NCBI RefSeq assembly: GCF_014673215.1
Contig: NZ_JACWMS010000001.1
Location: 1-64,000, forward strand
DNA length: 64,000 nucleotides
Source: Gordonia hankookensis
Lineage (GTDB): Bacteria; Actinomycetota; Actinomycetes; Mycobacteriales; Mycobacteriaceae
Direction of reading: 5' to 3'
The translations under genes were made by a program, and so were the position numbers. Of this stretch, positions 1-20,719 are shown piece by piece (position 1 is the stretch's first letter; every line of letters begins with the position of its first letter). A model generated the notes under the pieces. That model did no database searches. It was not told the origin of the DNA and worked only from the letters and a program-made list of their open reading frames with translations.

Positions 1-299
1 CCCAAAAAGCAGGTGCCACAAAAACAATCCATCTCATATCCACAAAACATGGACACACGATGCCAAACAAATGGCATCAGACAATTCATCAACACACTAT
101 CGAGTTCTCAAAGAACACACACCCACCAGACGCATCCGTTTCCGAACCCGGCTCCGATGAGCCTCCCCAGAGCGCAGCGAACCGCACTCTTGTTCTTGGG
201 AGTGGCCCCGCACAGTTGGCCCGAACCAGTGGCTCGGGCACTTCAGTTTCCCCGGTCCTTGCTGGCCCCGGGGGTCTTGCTCTCTGCGGTGCATCGATT
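1..299 (-). other. rRNA operon leader (5' part of an rrn transcript leaving the left edge)
   Basis: No protein gene is credible here. On the minus strand the stretch at 117-102 reads TGTTCTTTGAGAACTC, the boxA-like antitermination motif found upstream of 16S rRNA genes in Mycobacteriales, followed by the usual ATAGTGTGTT. A perfect 7-bp inverted repeat (GATGCCA/TGGCATC, 59-65 and 72-78) follows and may be part of a processing stem. The sequence then becomes T-rich toward position 1. The 16S gene itself should begin beyond the left edge. Assignment rests on motif recognition and on the promoter just upstream. Confidence 0.8.
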
Positions 300-328
300 A
301 AGTTACACAGGCGAGAACACAGCGTCAA
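300..328 (-). promoter_or_regulatory. rRNA operon promoter
   Basis: On the minus strand a -35 box TTGACG (328-323) is separated by exactly 17 bases from a -10 box TAACTT (305-300). It sits 10 bp past the tyrS stop codon and reads toward the boxA-like motif at 117-102. This is the expected architecture of a sigma-A-class rrn promoter, and it implies that rRNA transcription starts right behind tyrS. Confidence 0.7.
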
Positions 329-337
329 ATCGCCTGG

Positions 338-1633
338 TCAGAGCGATATTCTTGCGCCGGCAAAGCTCTTCTTCCCGCGCCGGATGACCAACCAGCTGCC
401 GTGCAGCAGATCCGAGGCCTCCGGACGCCACTGCGGGTCGGTGATCTTCTCGTTGTTCACGTACGCGCCGCCCTCACCGATGGCTCGGCGAGCAGCCTTG
501 TTGCTCTCCGACAGAGCGGTGTCCACCAAGAGCTCGACGATGGTCGGCTGTGTGCCGGCATAGTCGGCCACGGTCGTCTCACCGACCGCGGCGGCCAGGG
601 TCTGCTCATCGAGATCGGCCAGTTCGGCACGTCCGAACAGCGCCTGGCTGGCAAGTTCGGCCGACTCGGTGTGGTGTTCACCGTGGATCAATGTGGTCAT
701 CTCGGCAGCCAGACGCTTCTGGGCCGTCCGCAGATGCGGACTCTCCTCGGTGACGCGCTCGAGTTCCGCGATCTCCTCGCGGCCGAGGAAGGTGAACCAC
801 TTCAGATAGCGCACGACATCGGCGTCTGCGGTGTTCACGAAGTACTGGTACCAGGCATATGGGCTGGTCAGCTCGGGATCGAGCCACAGACTGCCGCCAC
901 CGGTCGACTTACCGAACTTCTTGCCGTCCGAAGATGTCACCAGGGGCACGGTCATCGCGTGCAGGGTGGAGCCGTCGACACGTCGGGCCAGGTCGACCCC
1001 GCCGACGATGTTCCCCCACTGGTCGGAACCGCCGATCTGCAGTGTGCAGCCATGTCGGCGATGCAACTCGACGAAGTCGTTGGACTGCAGCAACAGGTAG
1101 CTGAACTCGGTGTAGCTGATGCCGTCGGCTTCCAGTCGACGACGAACCGTCTCCCTGGCCAGCATCACGTTGACCGAGAAGTGCTTGCCGATGTCGCGGA
1201 GGAACTCGATGGCCGACAGTTCGGCTGTCCAGTCCATGTTGTTGACCGTCAATGCACCGTTCGACGAGTCGTCGATCCGCACGAAGCGACGCAGCTGTGC
1301 GTCGATGCGGCCGGCCCACTCCGCGACGGTGTCCGCCGTGTTCATCGTGCGTTCACCGACCTCACGGGGGTCGCCGATCAGCCCGGTCGCCCCGCCCGCG
1401 AGCACAATCGGTCGGTGGCCGGCCTGCTGGAACCGGCTCAGGGTCAGCAACGGCACCAGGTGTCCCGCATGCAGGCTCGAGGCCGTGGGATCGAAGCCCG
1501 CATAGAGCGTGATCGGCCCGCGGGCCAATTCGGCGCGGAGCTCATCGATGTCGGTCGACTGGGCGATCAGGCCACGCCACGCGAGCTCGTCGAGGATGTC
1601 GGTGGTCGGGCGGTCAGACGTCTCGGCAGTCAC
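338..1633 (-). CDS. tyrS: Tyrosyl-tRNA synthetase
   Basis: Cytoplasmic class I aminoacyl-tRNA synthetase that charges tRNA-Tyr. The 431-residue product has the usual bacterial length. The class I HIGH motif appears as HAGH at residues 55-58, inside the TyrRS-typical context [14 protein letters not shown]. The KMSKS loop appears as KFGKS near residue 240, and a C-terminal S4-like RNA-binding domain covers about the last 70 residues ([10 protein letters not shown]...). It follows the Trm112-like gene by 54 bp on the same strand, and the rRNA operon promoter lies directly downstream. The same relation to an Rv1683-type gene is seen in mycobacteria (tyrS is Rv1689). Confidence 0.97.
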   Translation of the reverse strand: MTAETSDRPTTDILDELAWRGLIAQSTDIDELRAELARGPITLYAGFDPTASSLHAGHLVPLLTLSRFQQAGHRPIVLAGGATGLIGDPREVGERTMNTADTVAEWAGRIDAQLRRFVRIDDSSNGALTVNNMDWTAELSAIEFLRDIGKHFSVNVMLARETVRRRLEADGISYTEFSYLLLQSNDFVELHRRHGCTLQIGGSDQWGNIVGGVDLARRVDGSTLHAMTVPLVTSSDGKKFGKSTGGGSLWLDPELTSPYAWYQYFVNTADADVVRYLKWFTFLGREEIAELERVTEESPHLRTAQKRLAAEMTTLIHGEHHTESAELASQALFGRAELADLDEQTLAAAVGETTVADYAGTQPTIVELLVDTALSESNKAARRAIGEGGAYVNNEKITDPQWRPEASDLLHGSWLVIRRGKKSFAGARISL

Positions 1634-1687
1634 CCTTCGATCTTGTCATCCAGGGCGCCGGCAGGCGTCGACCACCTGCATCGCGAC

Positions 1688-1927
1688 CTATTCGGGCTTC
1701 GGCTCCGACGTGGTCAACGCAGCGTGTTCTGCATCGTCGACGCTGCGCGCCTCGTCGGCGAGCATCACCGGGATGCCGTCGGAATCGATCCGGTAGGCCA
1801 CCCGGAGCCGAGGGTTGTAGAGCTCGTCACCGGCGTCGAGCAAGGGCCCGTGGTCCTGCGGGCACACCAGCCGCTCACGCGTGATCGGGTCGATGGCTGC
1901 GGCGCGTGACGTCACGTCTGCTCCCAC
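1688..1927 (-). CDS. Trm112-like / UPF0434 family small protein
   Basis: 79-residue protein of the Trm112/YcaR family. Visible family features are the RERLVCPQDHGPLL segment near residues 19-32, a YNPRLRVAYRI strand and the signature DGIPVMLADEAR near residues 50-61. Eukaryotic and archaeal Trm112 is a zinc-binding partner that activates methyltransferases; the bacterial members are poorly characterised. Only one cysteine of the zinc ribbon remains, which is common in the bacterial branch as I know it. It lies upstream of tyrS on the same strand and may be co-transcribed. Its partner cannot be told from context. Confidence 0.85.
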   Translation of the reverse strand: MGADVTSRAAAIDPITRERLVCPQDHGPLLDAGDELYNPRLRVAYRIDSDGIPVMLADEARSVDDAEHAALTTSEPKPE

Positions 1928-2027
1928 TCTCTTGTCGCTCCTACCGGCCCGAGGGCTCCCTCTGCCACTCTAGTCTGTCTGCCTGCGTCCGCCCGGCGGG
2001 TGTCGGCACGCGGCATCTGCTGCGAAG

Positions 2028-4997
2028 TCATGCCCAATTGCCCTCTACCGCAACGTTTCTCGTGTAACGACGATAGCCCCCGTCGAGGTCTCGGTACCAG
2101 ACCCGGGCACCTGGTCGGGGCAACCCCATCCTCGCGAACCGGGCGGCCAGCGGCCGGTAGGAATCGGAGACCGGGATCTCGTCGACCACCCAGATCAGAT
2201 GTGGCCGCTCCTGCGCCGGTAGGGCCCCGAGCCCGATCCGCAGGGCAGAGACGGTCAGGGATTCCGGCCTCTCCCCCCGTCGACGGGTCGTCACGGCAGC
2301 CACCGCGACTTCGTGACCGGGTTCGCCGACTCCGTACACCGCGACCTGGTCGACGCCGCGCACCTGTGACAACGCGAACTCGATCGGCGGGATGTAGATC
2401 GGTCCCGCAGTGCTGCGGATGACCGACTCGACCGAGCCGAAGAACCAGAGGTCCCCGTTGGCGTCTCGTTGGAACAGATGGCCAGACACCTCCCAGCGGT
2501 CCCGCTCGGCGAACACATCGCGCAAGACCGTTGTCGACGTCTCGAACCGCTGACGTGCCTTGGCCATCAGCAACCCGACCTCGCCGACACCCGCCTTGCG
2601 GACGAACCCGGAGTCGTCGATGTCGAGCCGTCCTGCGTCGACGTCGAAGGCCGCGACCTCGACCGGGTTGGTCTCCGGCAGCGCCTGCCCCATCGAACCG
2701 ACCTTGTCACCGGAGACGTTGGCCAGGATCGCCGAACCATCGGCGGTGGCGAAGAACTCGAGAACCCTGGCCCGCGGGAACCCTTCGAGGACCTCCGCCC
2801 AGAGACCCGACGGCATCCCCGAGCCGATGAACAGGCGGATGGGGTTGTACTGGTTGATCTGGAAATCCTCGGAGCGGACCACCTGCCGCAGCATCGACCA
2901 GGTGTACGAGACCACGGTGACGCCATAGCGGTGGACCTCGGCCGCAAATGTCTCGGCGTCGATCCGTTCCGACAGCGCGATGCGGGACCGGCCGACGACG
3001 GTCGCGCCGAGAGTCGTGAGCAGGCCTGATGCGTGATGCAGAGGTGGCAGACAGTAGACCGTGTCCCGGTCGGTCAGGCCGGCCGCCGAGGCGGCCCCGA
3101 ACGCCGACATCGCGAAGCGATGATTGGTGACGGGCCAGGGTGCGAGGTTTCCGCCCGCGCGCGTGAAGAGGATGAAGGCGAGATCGCCTGCCAACCCTGG
3201 GTCACGGCGGTACCAGGACGGTATCCGGACCTCGTCGGGATCGATCTCCTCCATGTCGATGATCGTCCGGCCGTCCGCGGCGTGGATAGCGCGCGCCTCC
3301 GCGCTGCCACCACCGAGCACCAGCACACGGTCGGTGTGCTTGGCGGCGGCGTCCAGATGATTCGGATCGGTGATCACGATCGAGCACTCCCCGAGCCGCA
3401 GCATCTCCGGGATGTCGCCGTCGGCGGCCAGCAGGACCGCGACGGCTCCCAGTCGAGACAGCGCGGCGACCACGACGAGCGCACTCGGCCGGGTCTCCAT
3501 GAGTACCCCGACGTGCACTCCTGGCCGGACACCGCAGTCGATCAGACCCGCGACCACGTTGTCGATGCGGGCGTTGACCTGGGCGTGGGTCAGTACGCGG
3601 TTCTCGAACAGGAACAGTTCGCTGGCGGCCGCACGCTTGCAGTTCTCCGACATCAACTTGCCCAGCGATATCCGTGTGCCGGATTGGATCTGTCCGAGCC
3701 GCAACAATCTCGGCACCGTCCGCACCGATTCCTGGGCCACCGCCCGCGAGGTCCGCTGCAGCGAGCTCGCAAGAGACATCAACTCGCGGGAGACACCAGC
3801 GCCTGCATCGGTCATCGAACCGAGTCCGTGCGTGATCCGTGACGAGATGCTGACCCCGGTACCGTTCGGGTCGAGGTTCTCCGACATCTCCTCGACCAGC
3901 GGCGGGCGGTCGCCTTTGCCGGACTGCCACAACACCCATTCCGACGTGGTCGGCCAGGTGTGCCCACCGGCGGTGCTGCCCACCACCAGGCCGAAATGTC
4001 CTACCGGGACGCGAGATTCGTACACGTCTGCCACCGGCGCGGCCTGCACGATCCCGCGAACCGCCAGCGGTTGCCCGATGTCGTCGGCCTCGCCGATGAA
4101 CGCCAGTATGGGACAGGTGATCTCGGTCAGCGTGACGAGGTCACCATTGATGACGAAGCCGCCGGACATCATGCGGTTGTGCACCACGAACTGTCGCAGG
4201 AGCTCTGCGACGGCAGGCCCGGACCACGCCACCCAGCCCTCCGCCTCGATGAACCGACGCTGGTCCTCCCGCGGTAGCAGCGCGTCGCGATCGTGCAGCT
4301 TGCGCAGGAAATCGACCCGACTGCGTGCGGTCTTGACCGGGTCGACGAGTTGGAAACCGGCTCGCGCCATCCAGCCGGGTACCCAGAGCCGGTTGAAGAC
4401 CTTGTCGGCCAGCAGTTCCGCTCCCGGCACCACCAGATTGGCGGGAAGGCCGAGAGGAAGGGCGGCCAGGACGTCCACCGGGCTGCCGAAGGTGATGAGG
4501 CTCGCGATGCCGGCGGAGCGTCGGTAGGCGGCCGTCTGGTAGGCGAACATGCCACCTTGGGAATAGCCGGCCAGGTGGACGTCGTGCCCGGTCGCCTCGA
4601 TGATGAGGTCGATCGCCCTGCTGACCGCCACCACGTGATCGGCCAGGTCGCGCTCCATCCCGCCTTCCTCGGAGTCGGGCGAGCCGAAGTCGATGACCCA
4701 GGGGGTGATCCCGTGCCGATGCAGGATGGAGACCGCACCGTTGAGGTCGGTGACGTCATAGACGTTGGCGGACACCATCATCGGCGGCACGAGAACGATC
4801 TGCGGCCCATCGGTGGGTGTACCCGGGAAATAGCGGCGCAGCCGGAACATCTTCTCGGTCTCCACCACCGTGTACGGCGCGGGCTCGGTGCCGGTGTCGA
4901 AGCCCCCGAATCTCAGCACCTCGAGGCCGTTCTGAGCGGTCGCGAGAACCCGGTCGACCGCCGCTCCGATGTCTGGCAGCGCAGGAAGACCCACCAT
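2028..4997 (-). CDS. Rv1683-type two-domain protein: PHA-synthase-like lipase plus acyl-CoA-synthetase-like domain
   Basis: 989 residues, close to the ~1000 of M. tuberculosis Rv1683, annotated there as a bifunctional long-chain acyl-CoA synthase and lipase. Residues 1-370 form an alpha/beta hydrolase related to polyhydroxyalkanoate synthases. The nucleophile elbow GYSQGG is at 144-149 (Ser146), an acid candidate lies in FIGEADDI and a histidine in PVGHFGLVVG. Residues from about 450 to 989 have the fold order of AMP-forming acyl-CoA synthetases. The ATP signatures are eroded: the phosphate-binding loop reads FTRAGGNLAPWPVTN near residue 612 instead of TSGTTGxPKG, and the C-terminal region lacks the catalytic GK lysine motif. 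Probable role in storage-lipid (triacylglycerol) turnover, inferred from the relative. Whether the second domain still makes acyl-adenylate is doubtful. Confidence 0.85.
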   Translation of the reverse strand: MVGLPALPDIGAAVDRVLATAQNGLEVLRFGGFDTGTEPAPYTVVETEKMFRLRRYFPGTPTDGPQIVLVPPMMVSANVYDVTDLNGAVSILHRHGITPWVIDFGSPDSEEGGMERDLADHVVAVSRAIDLIIEATGHDVHLAGYSQGGMFAYQTAAYRRSAGIASLITFGSPVDVLAALPLGLPANLVVPGAELLADKVFNRLWVPGWMARAGFQLVDPVKTARSRVDFLRKLHDRDALLPREDQRRFIEAEGWVAWSGPAVAELLRQFVVHNRMMSGGFVINGDLVTLTEITCPILAFIGEADDIGQPLAVRGIVQAAPVADVYESRVPVGHFGLVVGSTAGGHTWPTTSEWVLWQSGKGDRPPLVEEMSENLDPNGTGVSISSRITHGLGSMTDAGAGVSRELMSLASSLQRTSRAVAQESVRTVPRLLRLGQIQSGTRISLGKLMSENCKRAAASELFLFENRVLTHAQVNARIDNVVAGLIDCGVRPGVHVGVLMETRPSALVVVAALSRLGAVAVLLAADGDIPEMLRLGECSIVITDPNHLDAAAKHTDRVLVLGGGSAEARAIHAADGRTIIDMEEIDPDEVRIPSWYRRDPGLAGDLAFILFTRAGGNLAPWPVTNHRFAMSAFGAASAAGLTDRDTVYCLPPLHHASGLLTTLGATVVGRSRIALSERIDAETFAAEVHRYGVTVVSYTWSMLRQVVRSEDFQINQYNPIRLFIGSGMPSGLWAEVLEGFPRARVLEFFATADGSAILANVSGDKVGSMGQALPETNPVEVAAFDVDAGRLDIDDSGFVRKAGVGEVGLLMAKARQRFETSTTVLRDVFAERDRWEVSGHLFQRDANGDLWFFGSVESVIRSTAGPIYIPPIEFALSQVRGVDQVAVYGVGEPGHEVAVAAVTTRRRGERPESLTVSALRIGLGALPAQERPHLIWVVDEIPVSDSYRPLAARFARMGLPRPGARVWYRDLDGGYRRYTRNVAVEGNWA

Positions 4998-5110
4998 CGC
5001 GCTGTCCCCCTCCCCTCCGTCGAGTGATACCTGTCCGAGTGATGCGTGTCACTGTACCGACCTCCCCGCGGGCGGTGTCCTGAGCGCGCCGGAGCGCATC
5101 GGCCAAAGAG

Positions 5111-7749
<2,639 letters not shown>

Positions 7750-7854
7750 GATTCTCTCCTGTAGTTCCTGCGCACCCGCGACGTATTCCTGTGCCGACTC
7801 CGGTGCCTTGTGATTGATTGTGTCTGAAAGGCCGAGCTGTGGGGCCACGTGGTG

Positions 7855-10506
<2,652 letters not shown>

Positions 10507-10510
<4 letters not shown>

Positions 10511-11594
10511 GATGCGCCCCCTGGTTTCTCGGAGTCGGCGACGACGGTCGTCCCGGTCGAGCTCTCGGTCAGCAATTGGGCGAGCACCGAATGTGGCACC
10601 CGCCCGTCGATCACGTGGGCCTGGCGCACGCTGCCGTTCACGGCCCGCAGACACGCTTCCATCTTCGGCACCATGCCCGCGTCGAGGGACCCGAGAAGGG
10701 CGTCGACCTCGGACGTGGTGATCGTCTCCACCAACGACGTGCGGTCCGGCCAGTCGGTGTAGAGACCCTCGACATCGGTGAGCATCACCAACCGCGACGC
10801 CCCGAGTGCATCGGCGAGTGCACCCGCGGCGGTGTCGGCGTTGATGTTGTGCACAACCCCGTCGCGGTCCGGGGCGATGGTCGAGACCACCGGGATGCGG
10901 CCGGCGGCCACCAGGTCGAGCACCGCGGAGGTGTTCACCGAGGTGATGTCGCCCACCAGACCGATGTCGGTGGCGACACCGTCGACGAGAACCGTTCGGC
11001 GAGAAGCCGTGAAGAGATGCGCATCCTCGCCGGTGATACCCACCGCGTAGGGCCCGTGAGCGTTGATGAGCCCCACCAGCTCGCGCCCGACCTGCCCGAA
11101 GAGCACCATCCGCGCGATGTCCATCACCTCAGGGGTGGTGACCCGGAATCCGCCGCGGAACTCGCCCTCGAGGCCGAGTCGCTTCAACATCGCGGAGATC
11201 TGCGGACCGCCGCCGTGCACGACCACCGGGTGGATACCGCACGCGCGCAGGAGGACCATGTCCGTCGCGAACGCCCGCTTGAGATCGTCGTCGATCATCG
11301 CGTTGCCGCCGTACTTGACCACCACCGTGGCACCGTGCAGCGCCTGCAGGGCCGGAAGCGATTCGGCCAGCACCATCGCCTTGTCGAGCGCGCTCAGAGC
11401 TGTCGCGCCGATCGAGCCATCTCCCCCGCCGATCGAGCCGCCTTCCCCGCCGATCGAGCCGTCTCCCCCGCCGATCGAGCCGTCTCCCCCGCCGATCGAG
11501 CCGCCTTCCCCGCCGATCGAGCCATCTCCCCCGCCGATCGAGCCGCCTTCCCCGCCGATCGAGCCGCCTCCCCCGCCGATCGAGCTTGTCGAGA

Positions 11595-11598
<4 letters not shown>
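10507..11598 (-). CDS. argB: Acetylglutamate kinase with an N-terminal glycine-rich repeat extension
   Basis: Phosphorylates N-acetylglutamate, the committed and usually arginine-inhibited step. The kinase body starts near residue 70 ([14 protein letters not shown]) and shows [31 protein letters not shown] and the [12 protein letters not shown] block, about 295 residues as normal. The odd part is residues 6-61: eight tandem heptapeptides of the form SIGGxxG, encoded by 21-bp DNA repeats. The start at 11598 is supported by the ATGA overlap with the argJ stop, the same spacing used at neighbouring junctions. A start nearer residue 75 (MVLAES) would leave the repeats as an untranslated spacer and cannot be excluded. 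Confidence 0.95.
11416..11583 (-). repeat. 21-bp minisatellite, eight units, in frame at the 5' end of argB
   Basis: Eight consecutive 21-bp units, each encoding Ser-Ile-Gly-Gly plus three small or acidic residues (variants GGG, EGG and GDG). Units differ by only a few bases, and a partial ninth unit (SIG) leads into the kinase. On the plus strand each unit contains CCGCCGATCGAGCC. The sequence before the first unit reads CTCGACAAGCTCGATC on the minus strand. Near-identity of units suggests recent slippage or unequal crossover, so copy number probably varies between strains. Confidence 0.95.
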
Positions 11599-16427
<4,829 letters not shown>

Positions 16428-16493
16428 CTACTTTCATCGATCGGGCTTGTCGCGGATATGGAGTTGCCGGTGGTCGGGCTCGGTGACGGTCGA

Positions 16494-17633
<1,140 letters not shown>

Positions 17634-17707
17634 CTAGACGACCAACGACTCGCGCTGAGGCGCAGGTGGGCGCTGCTATCGCGTCGGCCGGCCGCCCTGT
17701 CGGGCGG

Positions 17708-18523
17708 TCATCGCCCGTCGCCTGCCGGACCCGATGCGCGGACACGTGCACTCGCGTACAGACAGATGGCCGCCGCGGCCGCCAGGTTGAGGCTCTCGGC
17801 GCGGCCACGGATGGGGATCGACACCCGATGGTCCGCGCGTCCGGCCACCGCGTCGTCGAGGCCGTGCGCCTCGTTGCCGAACATCCAGGCGCACCGTCCG
17901 GCAAGGACGTCGTCGGCGTCGTCGAGGGACAGCTCACCGTCGGCCGCGGTCGCCAGCACGCTGATGCCTGCGGCCCGGATGGTGGCCAGACCCGCTGCAA
18001 CCTCCCGCTCGCGCACGATCGGCACATGGAACACGCTGCCCGCCGAGGAGCGCACACATTTCCCGTTGTGCGGATCCACCGAGTCGCCGAGCAGGATCAC
18101 CGCCTCGGCGCCCATCGCATCGGCACACCGGATGAGGGTGCCGAGGTTTCCGGGCTCACGCGGCTCCACCGCGACGGCCAGCAGGCCCGGTGACATGTCC
18201 AACACGTCCTGGAGCGATCGATCGAGCAGCGCGGAGATCGCGAACACGCCGGGAGCGGTGGTGGCCTCGGTCAGCTTGGCCACCGCCCGCTCGGACAGGA
18301 TCTCGACGGGGAGGCCACTCGTGCGTGCAGAGTCGACGAGAGCAGCGAACCGCTCGATATCGCCCTCGCGCACCAGGATTCGCTGAGCCCGTCGGGTCGC
18401 GAGTGCTGATTCGACGGCGTTGGCCCCTTCCACGAGGAACCGTCCCTCGGAGCGCCGGACCGACGTGCGATGGAGTTTTGCATACGACACGACCCGTGAT
18501 GATCGTTCGGAGAGAACTTCCAT
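17708..18523 (-). CDS. SpoU/TrmH-family RNA 2'-O-methyltransferase
   Basis: Knotted (SPOUT) SAM-dependent methyltransferase acting on the ribose of rRNA or tRNA. All three family motifs are visible: EPREPGNLGTLIRCADAMGA (motif 1), FGNEAHGLDD (motif 2) and IPIRGRAESLNLAAAAAI (motif 3). An N-terminal L30e-like substrate-binding part has FLVEGANAVESAL. The exact target base is not deducible. It matches the position of Rv1644 (tsnR) in M. tuberculosis, just after rplT. The ATG at 18523 gives MEVLSERSS; a GTG one codon earlier is possible. No Shine-Dalgarno is visible, and the start codon lies in a perfect inverted repeat. Confidence 0.92.
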   Translation of the reverse strand: MEVLSERSSRVVSYAKLHRTSVRRSEGRFLVEGANAVESALATRRAQRILVREGDIERFAALVDSARTSGLPVEILSERAVAKLTEATTAPGVFAISALLDRSLQDVLDMSPGLLAVAVEPREPGNLGTLIRCADAMGAEAVILLGDSVDPHNGKCVRSSAGSVFHVPIVREREVAAGLATIRAAGISVLATAADGELSLDDADDVLAGRCAWMFGNEAHGLDDAVAGRADHRVSIPIRGRAESLNLAAAAAICLYASARVRASGPAGDGR

Positions 18524-18534
18524 CACGGGTCGTG
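18488..18534 (-). promoter_or_regulatory. Perfect 14-bp inverted repeat over the methyltransferase start codon
   Basis: Arms CACGACCCGTGATG (18488-18501) and CATCACGGGTCGTG (18521-18534) are perfectly complementary with a 19-base loop. The upstream arm in the transcript covers the start codon region and the downstream arm covers codons 8-12 of the methyltransferase. It could end or attenuate the infC-rpmI-rplT transcript, or hide the start from ribosomes. No T-tract follows, so a simple intrinsic terminator is less likely. Confidence 0.7.
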
Positions 18535-18557
18535 GGATGTCGTCAGACGCGCCGTTG

Positions 18558-18938
18558 TCAGGCAGCGGGCGCGTTCACATCGTCCGGCAGCGCCTTGCGC
18601 GCGACCTCGACGAGACCGGTGAAGGCCTCCGGGTCGGTGACGGCGATGTCGGCGAGCACCTTGCGGTCGACCTCGACACCGGCGGCCTTCAGGCCCTGGA
18701 TGAAGCGGTTGTAGGTGATGTCGTTGGCGCGGGCGGCAGCGTTGATACGCGCGATCCACAGCTTGCGGAACTCACCCTTGCGGGCGCGACGGTCCCGGTA
18801 GGCGTAGGTCATCGAGTGGAGCTGCTGCTCCTTCGCCTTGCGGTACAGACGCGAACGCTGTCCGCGGTAACCCTTGGAAGCCTCCAGGGTCGAACGACGC
18901 TTCTTCTGGGCGTTCACCGCCCTTTTCACGCGTGCCAT
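18558..18938 (-). CDS. rplT: 50S ribosomal protein L20
   Basis: 126-residue L20, an early-assembly protein that binds 23S rRNA. The [15 protein letters not shown] start, the [19 protein letters not shown] block and the globular C-terminal part ([21 protein letters not shown]) are diagnostic. It is the third gene of the infC-rpmI-rplT operon, 75 bp after rpmI. Confidence 0.98.
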   Translation of the reverse strand: MARVKRAVNAQKKRRSTLEASKGYRGQRSRLYRKAKEQQLHSMTYAYRDRRARKGEFRKLWIARINAAARANDITYNRFIQGLKAAGVEVDRKVLADIAVTDPEAFTGLVEVARKALPDDVNAPAA

Positions 18939-19013
18939 GTCTCAAATCCTTTGTTCGTCAGATGTCTGGTGGGTCCCCGGCCTCCGGCGGCGGGGCGCAG
19001 TCTTCGGTCGGCG

Positions 19014-19208
19014 TCAGCGGTTGAGGAGCCGCTTGATACGCGGGGTGTCGTTCTCGCTCACGACGGCGATCCCGTCGAGACGGCGAGTACGGCGCGAGGA
19101 CTTGTGCTCCAGGAGGTGGCGACGGTTGGCCTTCTGGCGAACGATCTTGCCGCTGCCGGTCACCTTGAATCGCTTTGCGGTGCCTTTGTGGGTCTTGCTC
19201 TTCGGCAT
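19014..19208 (-). CDS. rpmI: 50S ribosomal protein L35
   Basis: 64-residue L35, basic throughout. It begins [21 protein letters not shown] and ends in the RIKRLLNR block. The frame opens 11 codons upstream, but the ATG at 19208 is preceded by AAGGAAG at suitable spacing and gives the universal MPKxKTHxG start. It lies between infC and rplT. Confidence 0.98.
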   Translation of the reverse strand: MPKSKTHKGTAKRFKVTGSGKIVRQKANRRHLLEHKSSRRTRRLDGIAVVSENDTPRIKRLLNR

Positions 19209-19315
19209 GTTCTTCCTTCGTTCGAGCGAGCGGAAGCCCACCCGTGGTGACCGGGTGGTTCTCGCGCGCTGATGGTCAGTACTCAGTGGCGGACGGTGTT
19301 ACCCATCCCCCTTCG

Positions 19316-19912
<597 letters not shown>

Positions 19913-19992
19913 GGGGCCTCCTAGATCAGTGTTCTCTGGTGACCGCGGCCCAGGATCGCTGGGATGCGCAAGCAGGTGGCTCTCCAGCAGAA

Positions 19993-20026
19993 GAGCCCCG
20001 CGACGCTGATGGCGTCCGCAGGGCTC
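19993..20026 (-). promoter_or_regulatory. Hairpin in the infC leader
   Basis: The minus strand can fold GAGCCCTGCGGACGC with GCGTCGCGGGGCTC around a CATCA loop, a nearly perfect stem about 80 bases upstream of the infC start. The leader is long for this organism, at least 100 bases and unlinked to other genes. The structure may be an attenuator or stability element. No T-tract follows on the minus strand, so it is not an obvious intrinsic terminator. Confidence 0.5.
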
Positions 20027-20211
20027 CGTTACCGACCGGTTCTCCGACGCACTCGTCGGACCGACGAATCTGCGCTGCGCAATGCGGCGAGACCTCGGTA
20101 TGAACCGGACCGTACAACTGCGGGTGAAACCGCGTCGTGACGGTGGGAGCGGAACTCCACTTGCGACCCCGGCGCTAACCGGGGCGGTCGTGCTATGGGA
20201 GTCTAACAGCC

Positions 20212-20637
20212 ATGACCGAGAACTCCTATTCGTCACCTGCACAGATGCCCGGTGGGGGCGCCGCTGACAGTGGCGAGGGAATCATCGGTTCGGAGCAGAC
20301 CGATATCGACAACGTCCGCGACCTCGCCGATATTCCGGCGATCGAGGTGGTCACCAAGGCGATCGTGCTGCTCATGAGCGCGGCCGCCGAGAAGCTGGGC
20401 CTGGCCGAGGGAGCCGACGAGGACGCCGTCGACCTTGATGAGGCGCGACGGCTCATCACCTCGCTGGCCGGCCTCGTGCAGGCCTCCACCGAATATCTCG
20501 GCATCCATGCTGCCCCGATCCGCGACGGCCTCAAGGGCCTTCAGCTGGCGTTCCGTGAGGCGAGCGCTCATCCGGACGCGCCGGGTGAGGGTCCGGGCGA
20601 GAAGTACACCGGGCCGGTCCGCGGCAAGAGTCGCTGA
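20212..20637 (+). CDS. DUF1844 domain protein
   Basis: 141-residue soluble protein of unknown function. Residues about 38-110 form the DUF1844 domain: [24 protein letters not shown], then a helix with [17 protein letters not shown] and a helix ending in [12 protein letters not shown]. The N-terminal 30 residues and C-terminal tail are low complexity. It is divergent from infC with about 300 bp between the two starts. A conserved small gene occupies this neighbourhood in relatives, so it may relate to translation, but that is only guilt by association. Confidence 0.85.
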   Translation: MTENSYSSPAQMPGGGAADSGEGIIGSEQTDIDNVRDLADIPAIEVVTKAIVLLMSAAAEKLGLAEGADEDAVDLDEARRLITSLAGLVQASTEYLGIHAAPIRDGLKGLQLAFREASAHPDAPGEGPGEKYTGPVRGKSR

Positions 20638-20719
20638 CCGCCCTCCGCCTCCCTTGGACCCGGGTGCGCACCCTGCAGAGTCCATCTCGCCGGCCGCGAC
20701 AGCGAACTACGCTGGCGGT

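Noticed and set aside
401..1909. 502-residue plus-strand open frame
   Set aside because: It lies antisense to tyrS and the Trm112-like gene; the long frame is a by-product of high GC and has no protein-like motif.
11416..11583. Possible CRISPR array
   Set aside because: Units are contiguous 21-bp repeats with no unique spacers and stay in frame with argB.
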